Of a stretch of DNA of 64,000 nt, positions 41,374-49,508 are shown piece by piece. The DNA is from JARBUG01 sp035628915 (GTDB lineage: Bacteria; Bacillota; Sulfobacillia; Symbiobacteriales; Symbiobacteriaceae), in assembly GCA_035628915.1 (NCBI GenBank), contig DASPIW010000061.1, positions 124,001 to 188,000 on the forward strand, in the 5' to 3' direction. The notes beneath the pieces were generated by a model. It saw only the letters and a program-made list of their open reading frames with translations. It was not told where the DNA came from and did not search any database. Both the position numbers and the translations under genes were made by a program. How positions within the stretch are numbered: the first letter of the stretch is position 1; each line of letters begins with the position of its first letter.

Positions 41374-43271
41374 CAGGCCCCACCTCCTTGCACGGCGTAA
41401 ATGGCCAGGGTCGTCTCCACGACGGTCTCCTTGCCGTCCCGGTAGCGAACCCGACTGCGGACGGGAATCGGCCCGTCGTTGCGATAGAGCCCTTCGATGA
41501 CGGGGGCGTACTTCTCGTAGACGAAGGCCCGCCGCAGCTTGCGGGTCCGGGTCAGCTCCTCGTCGTCGGCGTCCAGCTCCTTATGCAGGATGACGAACTG
41601 CCGGATGCGGGCCCCGGCGGGCAGGTCGCTGTTGACTCGGGCGATCTCGCCGGCGATCAGTTCCGCCACCTCAGGCTTGAGGGCAAGATCCTGGTAAGTG
41701 GTGTAGGAGATGGACCGGTTTTCCGCCCAGTTGCCCACCGAGCGCTGGTCGATGTTGATCATGGCGACCACGTGGCTCCGGCCGTGTCCCACCGCCACCG
41801 CTTCTTTGATGTGCGGCGAGAACTTCAGCTTGTTCTCGATGAAGTTCGGGGAGAAGATCTCGCCGGAAGCCAGGCGCATCACGTCTTTGAGGCGGTCGAT
41901 AACGACCAGCTGGCCGTCCTCGATGTAGCCCGCATCGCCGGTGTGCAGCCACCCGCCCGCGAGGGTTGCAGCCGAGACATCTTCCAGTTTGTAGTACCCC
42001 TGGAAGACGGCCGGGCTCTTGAGCAGGATCTCCCCGTCCGCAGAGATGGTCATCTCGCCGCCCGGCAGGGGGGAGCCCACGGTGTGGAACCGAATGGCAT
42101 CGTCACGGTGGAGGACGGCGATGCCGACGACTTCCGTCTGGCCGTAGATCTGTTTGAGATTGACGCCCAGGGCATGGTAGAAGCGGAAGACGTCCGGACC
42201 CAGAGCGGCGCCGCCCGTGTAGGCCCGCTTCAGCCGCAGGAGCCCCAGGTGATCCTTGATGGCGCTGAAGACGAGCAGCTCCCCGATCCAGCGGAGCAGC
42301 CGGTCTTTGAAAGATGCCCGCTTGCGGCTGAACTTGGCGTCCGCCGCCCGGTAGGCAGCGGGCATCAGCGCGTGGTAGAGCCAGCGCTTGAGGAAGCCCG
42401 CGTCGGCGATCTTCACCTGTACGCGCGTGACGATATCCTCCCAGATGCGCGGCGGCGAGAAGATCACGTGCGGGCCGATCTCCCGGAGGTTCTCCTGCAC
42501 CGTGTCGGGCTCTTCGGGGAAGTTCAGGGTAAAGCCAATGGATAGGTGCATGGCCAGGGCGGTCATCTGCTCGCCGATCCACGCCAGGGGCAGGAAGGAG
42601 AGCAGATCGTCGCCGGGATCGAGGGGGTCGACTTCCTGAATCGTATCGCCCATGGCGAGCAGGTTGGCGTGGCTGAGCATGGCGCCCTTGGGCAGGCCGG
42701 TGGTGCCTGATGTGTAGCACAGGATGGCCGTATCGTCGCCCCGCCCCGCCGCCACCGCCGCCTCGAAAGCGCCGGGATGCTCCCTGCCATACTCCCGGCC
42801 CTGGTCGCTGACCCGGGGGAAGAAGAGCAGCCAGTCGTCCTGATAGGTCCGCAGCCCCTTGGGGTCGTAGTAGATCAGCTTGCGGACCTTGGGCAGCAAG
42901 GCCCTGACTTCCATGAGCTTGTCGACCTGCTCCTGATCTTCGACGACTACGAAGATGGCGTCGGCGTGGTCGATGACATAGGCCATCTCCTTGGCCAGCG
43001 AGTCCTGGTAGATGCCGACCGAGGCGCCCCCCGCCGCCTGGGCGGCCAGTTCGGCAATCACCCATTCGGGACGGTTGTCGCCGACAATCGCTACCTTGTC
43101 GCCCCGCTGAAAGCCCATGGCCGTCAGACCCAGGGAGAACTCCCGCACCTGGTCGAGGTACCCCTGCCAGGTCGTCTCCTGCCAGATCCCGTACTCCTTC
43201 TCACGCAAGGCGATCCGCCGGTCTCCGTACTGCTGCGCCTTCGCCGCCAGCCGCTGTGGAAGGGTTTGCAT
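41373..43271 (-). CDS. Long-chain-type acyl-CoA synthetase (AMP-forming)
   Basis: 632 residues from ATG with AGAGGAGGAG upstream. AMP-binding motif ILCYTSGTTGLPKGAMLSH and LKQIYGQTEVVGIAVLHRDDA are clear, and KSPAVFQGYYKLEDVSAATLAGGWLHTGDAGYIEDGQLVVIDRLKDVMRLASGE holds the catalytic Asp and hinge. It resembles FadD15-like/fatty-acyl-CoA ligases often found inside LIV transport operons. It would trap the imported acid as an acyl-CoA, driving uptake. Its precise acid is not evident. Confidence 0.92.
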   Translation of the reverse strand: MQTLPQRLAAKAQQYGDRRIALREKEYGIWQETTWQGYLDQVREFSLGLTAMGFQRGDKVAIVGDNRPEWVIAELAAQAAGGASVGIYQDSLAKEMAYVIDHADAIFVVVEDQEQVDKLMEVRALLPKVRKLIYYDPKGLRTYQDDWLLFFPRVSDQGREYGREHPGAFEAAVAAGRGDDTAILCYTSGTTGLPKGAMLSHANLLAMGDTIQEVDPLDPGDDLLSFLPLAWIGEQMTALAMHLSIGFTLNFPEEPDTVQENLREIGPHVIFSPPRIWEDIVTRVQVKIADAGFLKRWLYHALMPAAYRAADAKFSRKRASFKDRLLRWIGELLVFSAIKDHLGLLRLKRAYTGGAALGPDVFRFYHALGVNLKQIYGQTEVVGIAVLHRDDAIRFHTVGSPLPGGEMTISADGEILLKSPAVFQGYYKLEDVSAATLAGGWLHTGDAGYIEDGQLVVIDRLKDVMRLASGEIFSPNFIENKLKFSPHIKEAVAVGHGRSHVVAMINIDQRSVGNWAENRSISYTTYQDLALKPEVAELIAGEIARVNSDLPAGARIRQFVILHKELDADDEELTRTRKLRRAFVYEKYAPVIEGLYRNDGPIPVRSRVRYRDGKETVVETTLAIYAVQGGGA

Positions 43272-43291
43272 CGCCGCGCTCCTCCTCTGTC

Positions 43292-44068
43292 TTAACCGGC
43301 GGCGCCAAGGTACGCCTTGACCACGGCCGGGTCAGCCTTGACCTGCTCCGGTGTGCCTTCTGCAATCTTCCGGCCGAAATCCAACACCGCCACCCGATCG
43401 GAAATGTCCATGACGACGCCCATGTCGTGCTCGATCAGCAGACAGGTGACGCCCCGCTCCTGGTTGATCTCTAAAATGAAGCGGACCATATCTTCCTTCT
43501 CCTCGGAGTTCATGCCCGCCATGGGTTCGTCGAGCAGCAGCAGCTTCGGCTCCAGGGCCAGGGCCCGCCCCAGTTCGACCCGCTTCTGCATGCCGTACGA
43601 AAGCGTGCCGACCGGCTTGCGCCGGATGTGGGCGATTTCAAGAAAGTCGATGATCTCCTCGACGGCCCGCCGGTGCTCGATCTCCTCCCGGCGGGCGGCG
43701 CCCCAGTAAAGGCCACACGAGAGCAGGCCTGATTTCATCAGCACGTGGCGGCCGACCATCAGGTTGTCGAGCACGGTCATGTGCCGGAAGAGGGCGATGT
43801 TCTGAAACGTGCGGGCAATGCGCAGGGCTGCCCGCTTCGGGGGTGACAGACGGGTGATATTCTGTCCGGCGAAGATCACGCGTCCGCCCTGCGGGATGTA
43901 CCGGCCGGAGATGCAGTTAATCAGACTGGTCTTGCCCGCCCCGTTCGGCCCGATGATGGTCGTGATCGAGCCCGCCTGCACCGCCAGCGAGACATCTTCC
44001 AGGGCCTTGATCCCGCCGAATCCAATGGCCAGTTGCTCGAGCGAGAGATGCACCGCCTGCCCCGTCAT
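43292..44068 (-). CDS. livG: LIV-type ABC transporter ATPase, LivG
   Basis: 258 residues from ATG 44068 with AGGAGGGG upstream; an upstream in-frame extension is antisense noise. Walker A GPNGAGKTSLINCISG, LivG signature LSYGMQKRVELGRALALEP, Walker B LLLLDEPMAGMNSEEKEDM. The insertion IARTFQNIALFRHMTVLDNLMVGRH and the long signature linker mark LivG rather than LivF. It works with LivF on the LivHM channel. It follows the truncated ligase gene with a four-base overlap. Confidence 0.94.
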   Translation of the reverse strand: MTGQAVHLSLEQLAIGFGGIKALEDVSLAVQAGSITTIIGPNGAGKTSLINCISGRYIPQGGRVIFAGQNITRLSPPKRAALRIARTFQNIALFRHMTVLDNLMVGRHVLMKSGLLSCGLYWGAARREEIEHRRAVEEIIDFLEIAHIRRKPVGTLSYGMQKRVELGRALALEPKLLLLDEPMAGMNSEEKEDMVRFILEINQERGVTCLLIEHDMGVVMDISDRVAVLDFGRKIAEGTPEQVKADPAVVKAYLGAAG

Positions 44069-45117
44069 GGAATTCCCCTCCTGTCCTCTAACCAGTGATC
44101 CTGCCGGGGCAAGCGTTCGGCGTAGGTCCGCCCGGCGATCCCCCCGACGGAGCGGGCGTGGGTCCGCCCGCACGGGCAGGGAGTCCATGCCAGGGTGGTC
44201 ATGTCGCCGGTCCAGTATCTCAGCAGCGGCATGTTCCGGCGGGTCAGGTCCGTCAGCACCAGCACACCCTGCTCGCCTGGCTGACAGGCATTGTGCGTCC
44301 GGGGATCGATCACTTCGACGAGCACGTGGTCTTCCGCCCAGTGAAGCCCCTGCTGGCACTGGCACTCGCCTGCCAGCACGACGCCAACTTCCGTAATGCC
44401 GTACAGGTCATAGGCCCGGCAGCCGAAGATCGCCTCCAGGCGGGCCCGGCTGACAGCCTCGGCGGCGCCGGGCTCTGCGCCGAACAGACCGATGCGGACG
44501 CCGATCTCCCGCGGCGCAAGTCCCCGCTCCCGGATCCGCTCGGCCAGGTAGAGCACATGCGACGGAGCGCCGACCAGCATGGCCGGCTTGAGGTTGAAGA
44601 GGAACTCCACTTGCCGCTTGACCGAATCGGTGCCTATGGGAATCACGGTGGCGCCCATGGCACGGGTGGACCGATGGATAAAAATGCCCCCGGCAAAGAG
44701 GCCGTAGTTGAAGCCGTTATGCACCAGGTCTCCGGGGCGCAGGCCGCACGCCCAGAGAATCCGGGCACCGATTTCGGCCGAACGGGCCAGATCCGCTTCG
44801 GCATACACGGTGTAGGCCGATTCGCTGACAGCCGGGATGGGATAGACCTCCCGCCACTCGGTGCGGGACCTGACCGGCAGGTCGCCGAGCGGCGGCTCAC
44901 GGAGGTGGGCGGCCACCAGATCCTGCTTGTGCAGGAAAGGCAGGCGGCGAACATCATCGATCGTGCGGATCACCGGCTCACCGCCCCATAGCCGCCGGTA
45001 AAACGGCGAGGCTGCGGCGAACCGGACTTGCTGCTGGAGGTGCCCGACCTGCATCAGGGCCAGGTCGCCGCGGCTCATGGTCTCGATTTCGGGCTGAAAG
45101 TAGGGTCGGTCAGGCAT
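44065..45117 (-). CDS. PaaK-like CoA ligase lacking its C-terminal lid
   Basis: 350 residues, first gene of the operon and directly behind the sigma-54 promoter. Family segments include RFAAASPFYRRLWGG, IPAVSESAYTVYAEADLARSAEIGARILWACGLRPGDLVHN, VEFLFNLKPAMLVGAPSHVLYLAE and YDLYGITEVGVVLAGECQ. The PCPCGRTHARSVGGIAGRTYAERL hinge is reached, but the GR-D-D-M-I hinge and the lid domain of about 80 residues are missing compared with PaaK of about 430. The livG start overlaps its end (ATGA), so no hidden frame continues the lid. It may supply only the adenylation half or be inactive. Confidence 0.75.
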   Translation of the reverse strand: MPDRPYFQPEIETMSRGDLALMQVGHLQQQVRFAAASPFYRRLWGGEPVIRTIDDVRRLPFLHKQDLVAAHLREPPLGDLPVRSRTEWREVYPIPAVSESAYTVYAEADLARSAEIGARILWACGLRPGDLVHNGFNYGLFAGGIFIHRSTRAMGATVIPIGTDSVKRQVEFLFNLKPAMLVGAPSHVLYLAERIRERGLAPREIGVRIGLFGAEPGAAEAVSRARLEAIFGCRAYDLYGITEVGVVLAGECQCQQGLHWAEDHVLVEVIDPRTHNACQPGEQGVLVLTDLTRRNMPLLRYWTGDMTTLAWTPCPCGRTHARSVGGIAGRTYAERLPRQDHWLEDRRGIP

Positions 45118-45143
45118 GTCGCTCTCACCCCGGCATCATTTCG

Positions 45144-45160
45144 TGCAAGAGCCGTGCCAA
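45144..45160 (-). promoter_or_regulatory. Sigma-54 (-24/-12) promoter of the PaaK-liv operon
   Basis: On the minus strand TTGGCAC (45160-45154), five bases GGCTC, TTGCA (45148-45144): a near-perfect match to TGGCAC-N5-TTGCW. The start of transcription would be about 15 bases before the ligase ATG at 45117, and the divergent gene encodes a sigma-54 activator. Confidence 0.88.
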
Positions 45161-45175
45161 CCTGATTTCCCCCTG

Positions 45176-45225
45176 AAAAGCGAAGGGGACTAAGCGTTTG
45201 TGCTTAGTCCCCTTCCGCTTTTTCC
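45176..45225. promoter_or_regulatory. Long inverted repeat in the divergent control region
   Basis: AAGGGGACTAAGC (45183-45195)/GCTTAGTCCCCTT (45202-45214) with six-base loop, extended by AAAAGCG (45176-45182)/CGCTTTT (45216-45222) across one bulge. A further half-site GCTTAGT is at 45249-45255. It can be read as the activator's binding site or as a bidirectional terminator with U-runs on both strands. Confidence 0.6.
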
Positions 45226-45336
45226 TCGCCGTGCCGATAAGCGTCACTGCTTAGTAATATAAGACAAAATGATTGAAGATGAAGGATTATTGCGTCATGC
45301 CCTTGAATCTCTTCGCCCTATATGGGGGGATCTGTG

Positions 45337-46695
45337 GTGGGGGACCTGTCCAGACAATGGATCGCCGCACTGCTCGACGGCCTCAGCGAGGCCGTTCTGG
45401 TCGCAGACGGCTCCGGCAAGATCGTGCTGGTCAATCGCGCGATGGAAGAAGTGCTCAGAAGGCAACGAGGCGAGCTGGTCGGCCACAGTGCCGCAGCCCT
45501 GGAGGCGGATGGACTCTGGTTGCCCCCCGCCCTGCGGCGATGCCTCGCTTCCGGGCAGCGGGAGACCCTGATTCAGGAGGTGGGCGGACGGCGGCTGGTG
45601 TTGGCCGCGGGGCCCCTGCCTGGCGGTCTGGTGCTCGCCTCGGCGCGGGACATTACCGAACTGGACCGCTTGCAGAGGCAGGCCGAGCGGGCGCAGCAGG
45701 AACGGGAGCGCTGCCGCAGCGAACTGACCGGCCTGCGCAAAGATGCCGCAGCAGTCGGGAGCCCCGTGGAGGTCGTCGGCACGGGGAAGACCATGCAGAA
45801 GGTGCTGGGTCTGGTCCGGCGGATCGCCGCCGTCGACTCCACCATTCTGCTCCTGGGCGAGTCCGGATCAGGCAAGGGCGTCCTGGCGCGCACGATACAC
45901 CGCTGGAGCCCGCGGGTGGGGGCTGCCTTTGTGCGGGTCGATTGCGCGGCCATTCCGGAATCGCTGCTGGAGTCAGAGCTCTTTGGCTACGCCCCGGGTT
46001 CGTTCACCGGCGCCCGGCGGGAAGGCAAGGCGGGCATCGTGGAGCAGGCGCATGGCGGCACGCTCTTCCTCGACGAAATCGGCGACCTCTCCCCCTCCCT
46101 GCAGGCGAAGCTGCTCCACCTCATTCAGGAGCGGCAGTTCACCCGAGTCGGCGCTGTTGCCCCGCAGTGGGTCGATGTGCGCATCATTGCCGCGACGCAC
46201 CAGGACCTGGAGCGGCTGGTAGCCGAGGGCCGGTTCCGGCGAGATCTCTTTTACCGGCTGAACGTGGTGCCCATCACACTGCCGCCCCTGCGGGAGCATC
46301 TGGAAGATGTGCCCGCCCTTGCGCGTGCGTTTCTGGCCAACTGCTGCACGCGCTACGGGGTGACGAGAGTCCTGGCGCCGGAGACGCTCGATTGCCTGGT
46401 CAGCTACGGTTGGCCGGGAAACGTGCGGGAATTGGAGAACGTGATTGAGCGGCTGGTCGTGACCGCGGAGGCGGAGAGCATAGCGCCCGAGCACCTGCCC
46501 CCCGCTCTCCAAAGAAGCATGCCGGCCACCCGCCCCCCAATGCCCCTTGCCAAGGCCCTGGAAGCCGTGGAGCTGGATCTGATCGCGTCGGCCTATGCGG
46601 AGCATGGCAGCAGCGTGAAAGTAGCCCGGGTCCTGGGCATCCATCAGACGACGGCTGCGCGCAAGATCCGGGAGTGGAAAGAGCGCCAAGGCTGA
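45337..46695 (+). CDS. Sigma-54-dependent transcriptional activator (PAS-AAA+-HTH)
   Basis: 452 residues if started at GTG 45337, which has GGGGGGA six bases upstream; ATG 45322 lacks a site. A PAS-like sensor (LLDGLSEAVLVADGSGKIVLVNRAMEEVL, about residues 10-115) is followed by a coiled segment and a complete AAA+ domain: Walker A GESGSGKG, the sigma-54-contact loop GSFTGA, Walker B GGTLFLDEIGDL and arginine-finger RFRRDLFYRLNVVPITLPPLRE. A Fis-type HTH ends it (HGSSVKVARVLGIHQTTAARKIREW). It is the likely activator of the divergent PaaK-liv operon, sensing a small ligand by PAS. Confidence 0.92.
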   Translation: MGDLSRQWIAALLDGLSEAVLVADGSGKIVLVNRAMEEVLRRQRGELVGHSAAALEADGLWLPPALRRCLASGQRETLIQEVGGRRLVLAAGPLPGGLVLASARDITELDRLQRQAERAQQERERCRSELTGLRKDAAAVGSPVEVVGTGKTMQKVLGLVRRIAAVDSTILLLGESGSGKGVLARTIHRWSPRVGAAFVRVDCAAIPESLLESELFGYAPGSFTGARREGKAGIVEQAHGGTLFLDEIGDLSPSLQAKLLHLIQERQFTRVGAVAPQWVDVRIIAATHQDLERLVAEGRFRRDLFYRLNVVPITLPPLREHLEDVPALARAFLANCCTRYGVTRVLAPETLDCLVSYGWPGNVRELENVIERLVVTAEAESIAPEHLPPALQRSMPATRPPMPLAKALEAVELDLIASAYAEHGSSVKVARVLGIHQTTAARKIREWKERQG

Positions 46696-46697
46696 TA

Positions 46698-46726
46698 GGC
46701 CCGGGTCTGCAACAGACCCGGGCCTT
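46698..46726. terminator. Hairpin terminator after the sigma-54 activator
   Basis: Stem GGCCCGGGTCTG (46698-46709)/CAGACCCGGGCC (46713-46724) with a three-base loop; U-run is short (TTCAT). It separates convergent genes and may serve both. Confidence 0.8.
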
Positions 46727-46743
46727 CATCGTTCCACCGTTGA

Positions 46744-47061
46744 CTACATGCCCGCATGCCCTACATGCCCGACGCTGAGCAGCACGGCCAGCGATACCAC
46801 CACGACCGCCGCCAGGAAGACCCCCGCCCCGAAGAAGAAGCCGAAAACCTTGCTATCGACCTTCAGGTGCATGAAATACCCGGCGACCATCAGGAACTTC
46901 ACCACGGACAGCACGAAGAGCAGGGGCAGCACCACATGCCGGATGCCCCGGAGATACAGGACCGAGAACTCAAGCAGCGTGACCGCTGCCAGAATGCCCG
47001 CCACCGCCACGTAGGTGCGGGTCGCCGGCTGATGCCGGACGCCGGGCGTCGTTACGTGCAT
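46744..47061 (-). CDS. ctaF: Cytochrome c oxidase subunit IV (small)
   Basis: 105 residues with three predicted helices (about 17-38, 42-64, 73-95). HVVLPLLFVLSVVKFLMVAGYFMHLKVD matches the COX4-pro family. Last gene of ctaCDEF; twelve bases after ctaE. It is an accessory membrane subunit of the caa3-type oxidase, without metal ligands of its own. The C-terminus is short and His/Gly-rich (GHVGHAGM). Confidence 0.88.
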   Translation of the reverse strand: MHVTTPGVRHQPATRTYVAVAGILAAVTLLEFSVLYLRGIRHVVLPLLFVLSVVKFLMVAGYFMHLKVDSKVFGFFFGAGVFLAAVVVVSLAVLLSVGHVGHAGM

Positions 47062-47073
47062 CGCTCTCCTCCT

Positions 47074-47679
47074 CTATTGCACAGCCTCGGCCAGATAGAC
47101 CACCGTGAAAATGGCGATCCAGACCACGTCGACAAAGTGCCAGTACAGGCCGGCCAGTTCCACCTTGATCGCCCGCTGGGCCGTCAGCCCGTGCCTGCGG
47201 GTATACCCGAGCAGCGAGAGCAGCCAGAGTACGCCTACGGCCACGTGGGCGCCGTGGAACCCGGTCAGGGTAAAGAAGGCGGAACCGAAGACGCTGCTGG
47301 TCAGCGTCAGCCCTTCGTGCACGAAGGTGGTGAACTCGTAGGCCTGGAACCCCAGGAAGCAGAGGCCCAGCAGGGCCGTCGCCCCCAGCCAGCGGCGCAT
47401 CTGGGGCGTATCCTGTTGCTGGGCGGCCACCACCGCCAGCACCATGGTCAGGCTGCTCATCAGCAGCACAAAGCTGCTCACGGTCGTCAGGGGAATCTCA
47501 AACAGATCCATGGGCGCCGGCCCCGAAGGGCTCCGCCCGTGCAGGGCCACGTAGGTACCCAGGAGCGAGGCAAAGAAGAGGCACTCGGAGGCCAGGAAGA
47601 TCCAGAAGCCCAGCTTCAGGGGATCGAGGCGCTCCGCCGCCTCCCCCGTCGCCACGGCGCCATGGCGGATCTCGCTCAT
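47074..47679 (-). CDS. ctaE: Cytochrome c oxidase subunit III
   Basis: 201 residues with about five helices. LGFWIFLASECLFFASLLGTYVALHGRSP and FTLTGFHGAHVAVGVLWLL plus a closing YWHFVDVVWIAIFTVVYLAE are subunit III signatures. The five-helix short form is usual in bacterial caa3 oxidases whose subunit I has extra helices. Its ATG overlaps the ctaD stop (ATGA). It lies in the cytoplasmic membrane and supports oxygen and proton pathways. Confidence 0.93.
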   Translation of the reverse strand: MSEIRHGAVATGEAAERLDPLKLGFWIFLASECLFFASLLGTYVALHGRSPSGPAPMDLFEIPLTTVSSFVLLMSSLTMVLAVVAAQQQDTPQMRRWLGATALLGLCFLGFQAYEFTTFVHEGLTLTSSVFGSAFFTLTGFHGAHVAVGVLWLLSLLGYTRRHGLTAQRAIKVELAGLYWHFVDVVWIAIFTVVYLAEAVQ

Positions 47680-49490
47680 TCGCCCGCCTCCCCCGTTTCC
47701 ATGTAATGGCCGCTGTCATCTTCCAGGGCCCAGCCGTAAATGCCAGCCGCGGCCACGGCAAGGCCGAGCAGCCCGACCCACGCGGTGCGGTAGACGCCGC
47801 CGAACGACGCCACCCCCAGGCCCAGTGCAATCAGCGCGGGCATGAACGACGGCGAAGGCATGTGTATGGCCCCGCCGTGCCCGTCCGCCTCCTCCGCGGC
47901 CCGCAGCATGCGGCCAGTCCCTTTCCGCTTCTCAAACCAGAACGCGTCGCGGCTCCGTACCAGCGGCAGATGTGCAAAGTTGTAGACCGGGGGCGGCGAG
48001 GGGATGGTCCACTCCAGGGTGCGGGCATCCCAGGGGTCCTGGATCGCCGCCTTGCCGCGCACCAGGCTGTGCACCACGTTGGCCGTGTAGAGCAGCACGC
48101 CTGCCCCCAAAATGAACGCGCCCACCGTCGACCACAGGTTCCACTCGGCCACGCCCATGCTGGCGCTGTAGGTATAAATGCGCCGGGGCATCCCCAGCAG
48201 CCCGGACAGGTGCATGGGACCGAAGGTCAAATTGAAGCCGGCGAAGGTAACCCAGAAGCTCCACTTGCCCAGGGTTTCGTTCAGCATGCGGCCCGTCAGC
48301 TTCGGCCACCAGTAGCAGGTGGCGGCCAGCAAGGAGAAGAGCACCCCGCCGATGGCCACATAATGGAAGTGGGCCACCACCCAGTAGGTGTCCTGCAGCT
48401 GCGGGTTGAGGGGGGCGGTGGCATTGACGATGCCGCTCAGGCCCCCGAGCACAAACACGGTGAGAAAGCCCACGGCAAAGAGCATGGCGGTGGTGAAGCG
48501 CAGCCGCCCGCCCCACATGGTGGCAATCCAGTTGAAGATCAGAATGCCCGTGGGTACCGAGATCGCCTTGGTCGTAACGGCGAAGATGGTGTTCACCCAC
48601 GGCCCCGAGCCGACGGTGAACATGTGGTGGACCCACACGAAGAAGCTAAGCGAAGTGATGAAGGCCATGGCGATCACCATCGACCGGTAGCCGAAGAAAG
48701 GCTTGCGGGCGAAGACCGGAATCACTTCAGCGATCATGCCGAAAGCCGGCAGGATCAGAATGTAGACTTCCGGGTGGCCGAAGATCCAGAACAGATGCTG
48801 CCAGAGCAGCACGTCGCCGCCCATGGCCGGCACAAAGAACCCGGTGCCCACCCAGCGGTCCATCATCAGTAGAATCATGCCCACGGTAAAGGGCGGGAAG
48901 GCGAACAGGATCAGGGCCGAGGTGAAGAAGGTGGCCCAGGCGAACGGGGGCATATCCATCAGCCGCATGCCGGGCGCCCGCATGGTCAGAATCGTCACCA
49001 GGAAGTTGACCGCCGAGACCAGAGTACCGATGCCGGCTAACTGGAGCCCGACCAGGTAGAAGTCGACCCCCAGCCCCGGGTTGAAGCCGCCCCCGTTGCT
49101 CAGGTTGGCGTAGTTGAACCAGCCCGCGTCCGGCGCCCCGCCCAGGAACCAACTGGTGTTCAGCACGATGCCGCCGGCCAGGAAGAGCCAGAAACTCAGG
49201 GCGTTCAGCCGGGGAAAGGCCACGTCGCGAGCGCCGATCAGAATCGGCATCATGTAGTTGAAATAGGCGGCGATGATCGGCATGGCGGCCAGGAAGAGCA
49301 TGGTTGTGCCATGCATGGTCATCACCTGGTTGTACGTGTTGGCGCTCAGCAGCGTGCCCATGGGAGCGGCCAACTGCAGCCGGATCAGCAGCGCCTCCAC
49401 CCCGCCCACCACAAAGAAAAGGAACCCGGTTGCCAGATACATCAGGCCGATGCGCTTATGGTCGACAGTGGTGATCCAACTCCATACCAT
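47676..49490 (-). CDS. ctaD: Cytochrome c oxidase subunit I
   Basis: 604 residues if started at ATG 49490, which has GGAGG six bases upstream; a GTG at 49502 is a weaker alternative. Heme-copper oxidase core: low-spin heme His in VMTMHGTTMLFLAAMP, CuB/proton segment HPEVYILILPAFGMIAEV with the cross-linked His-Tyr pair, HHMFTVG, and VVAHFHYVAIGG for heme ligation. Glu in HPEVYILILP supports an A-type oxidase. It reduces oxygen to water and pumps protons in the membrane. The C-terminal extra helices substitute for part of subunit III. Confidence 0.96.
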   Translation of the reverse strand: MVWSWITTVDHKRIGLMYLATGFLFFVVGGVEALLIRLQLAAPMGTLLSANTYNQVMTMHGTTMLFLAAMPIIAAYFNYMMPILIGARDVAFPRLNALSFWLFLAGGIVLNTSWFLGGAPDAGWFNYANLSNGGGFNPGLGVDFYLVGLQLAGIGTLVSAVNFLVTILTMRAPGMRLMDMPPFAWATFFTSALILFAFPPFTVGMILLMMDRWVGTGFFVPAMGGDVLLWQHLFWIFGHPEVYILILPAFGMIAEVIPVFARKPFFGYRSMVIAMAFITSLSFFVWVHHMFTVGSGPWVNTIFAVTTKAISVPTGILIFNWIATMWGGRLRFTTAMLFAVGFLTVFVLGGLSGIVNATAPLNPQLQDTYWVVAHFHYVAIGGVLFSLLAATCYWWPKLTGRMLNETLGKWSFWVTFAGFNLTFGPMHLSGLLGMPRRIYTYSASMGVAEWNLWSTVGAFILGAGVLLYTANVVHSLVRGKAAIQDPWDARTLEWTIPSPPPVYNFAHLPLVRSRDAFWFEKRKGTGRMLRAAEEADGHGGAIHMPSPSFMPALIALGLGVASFGGVYRTAWVGLLGLAVAAAGIYGWALEDDSGHYMETGEAGE

Positions 49491-49508
49491 CTGCGCCTCC
49501 ACCCTCCT

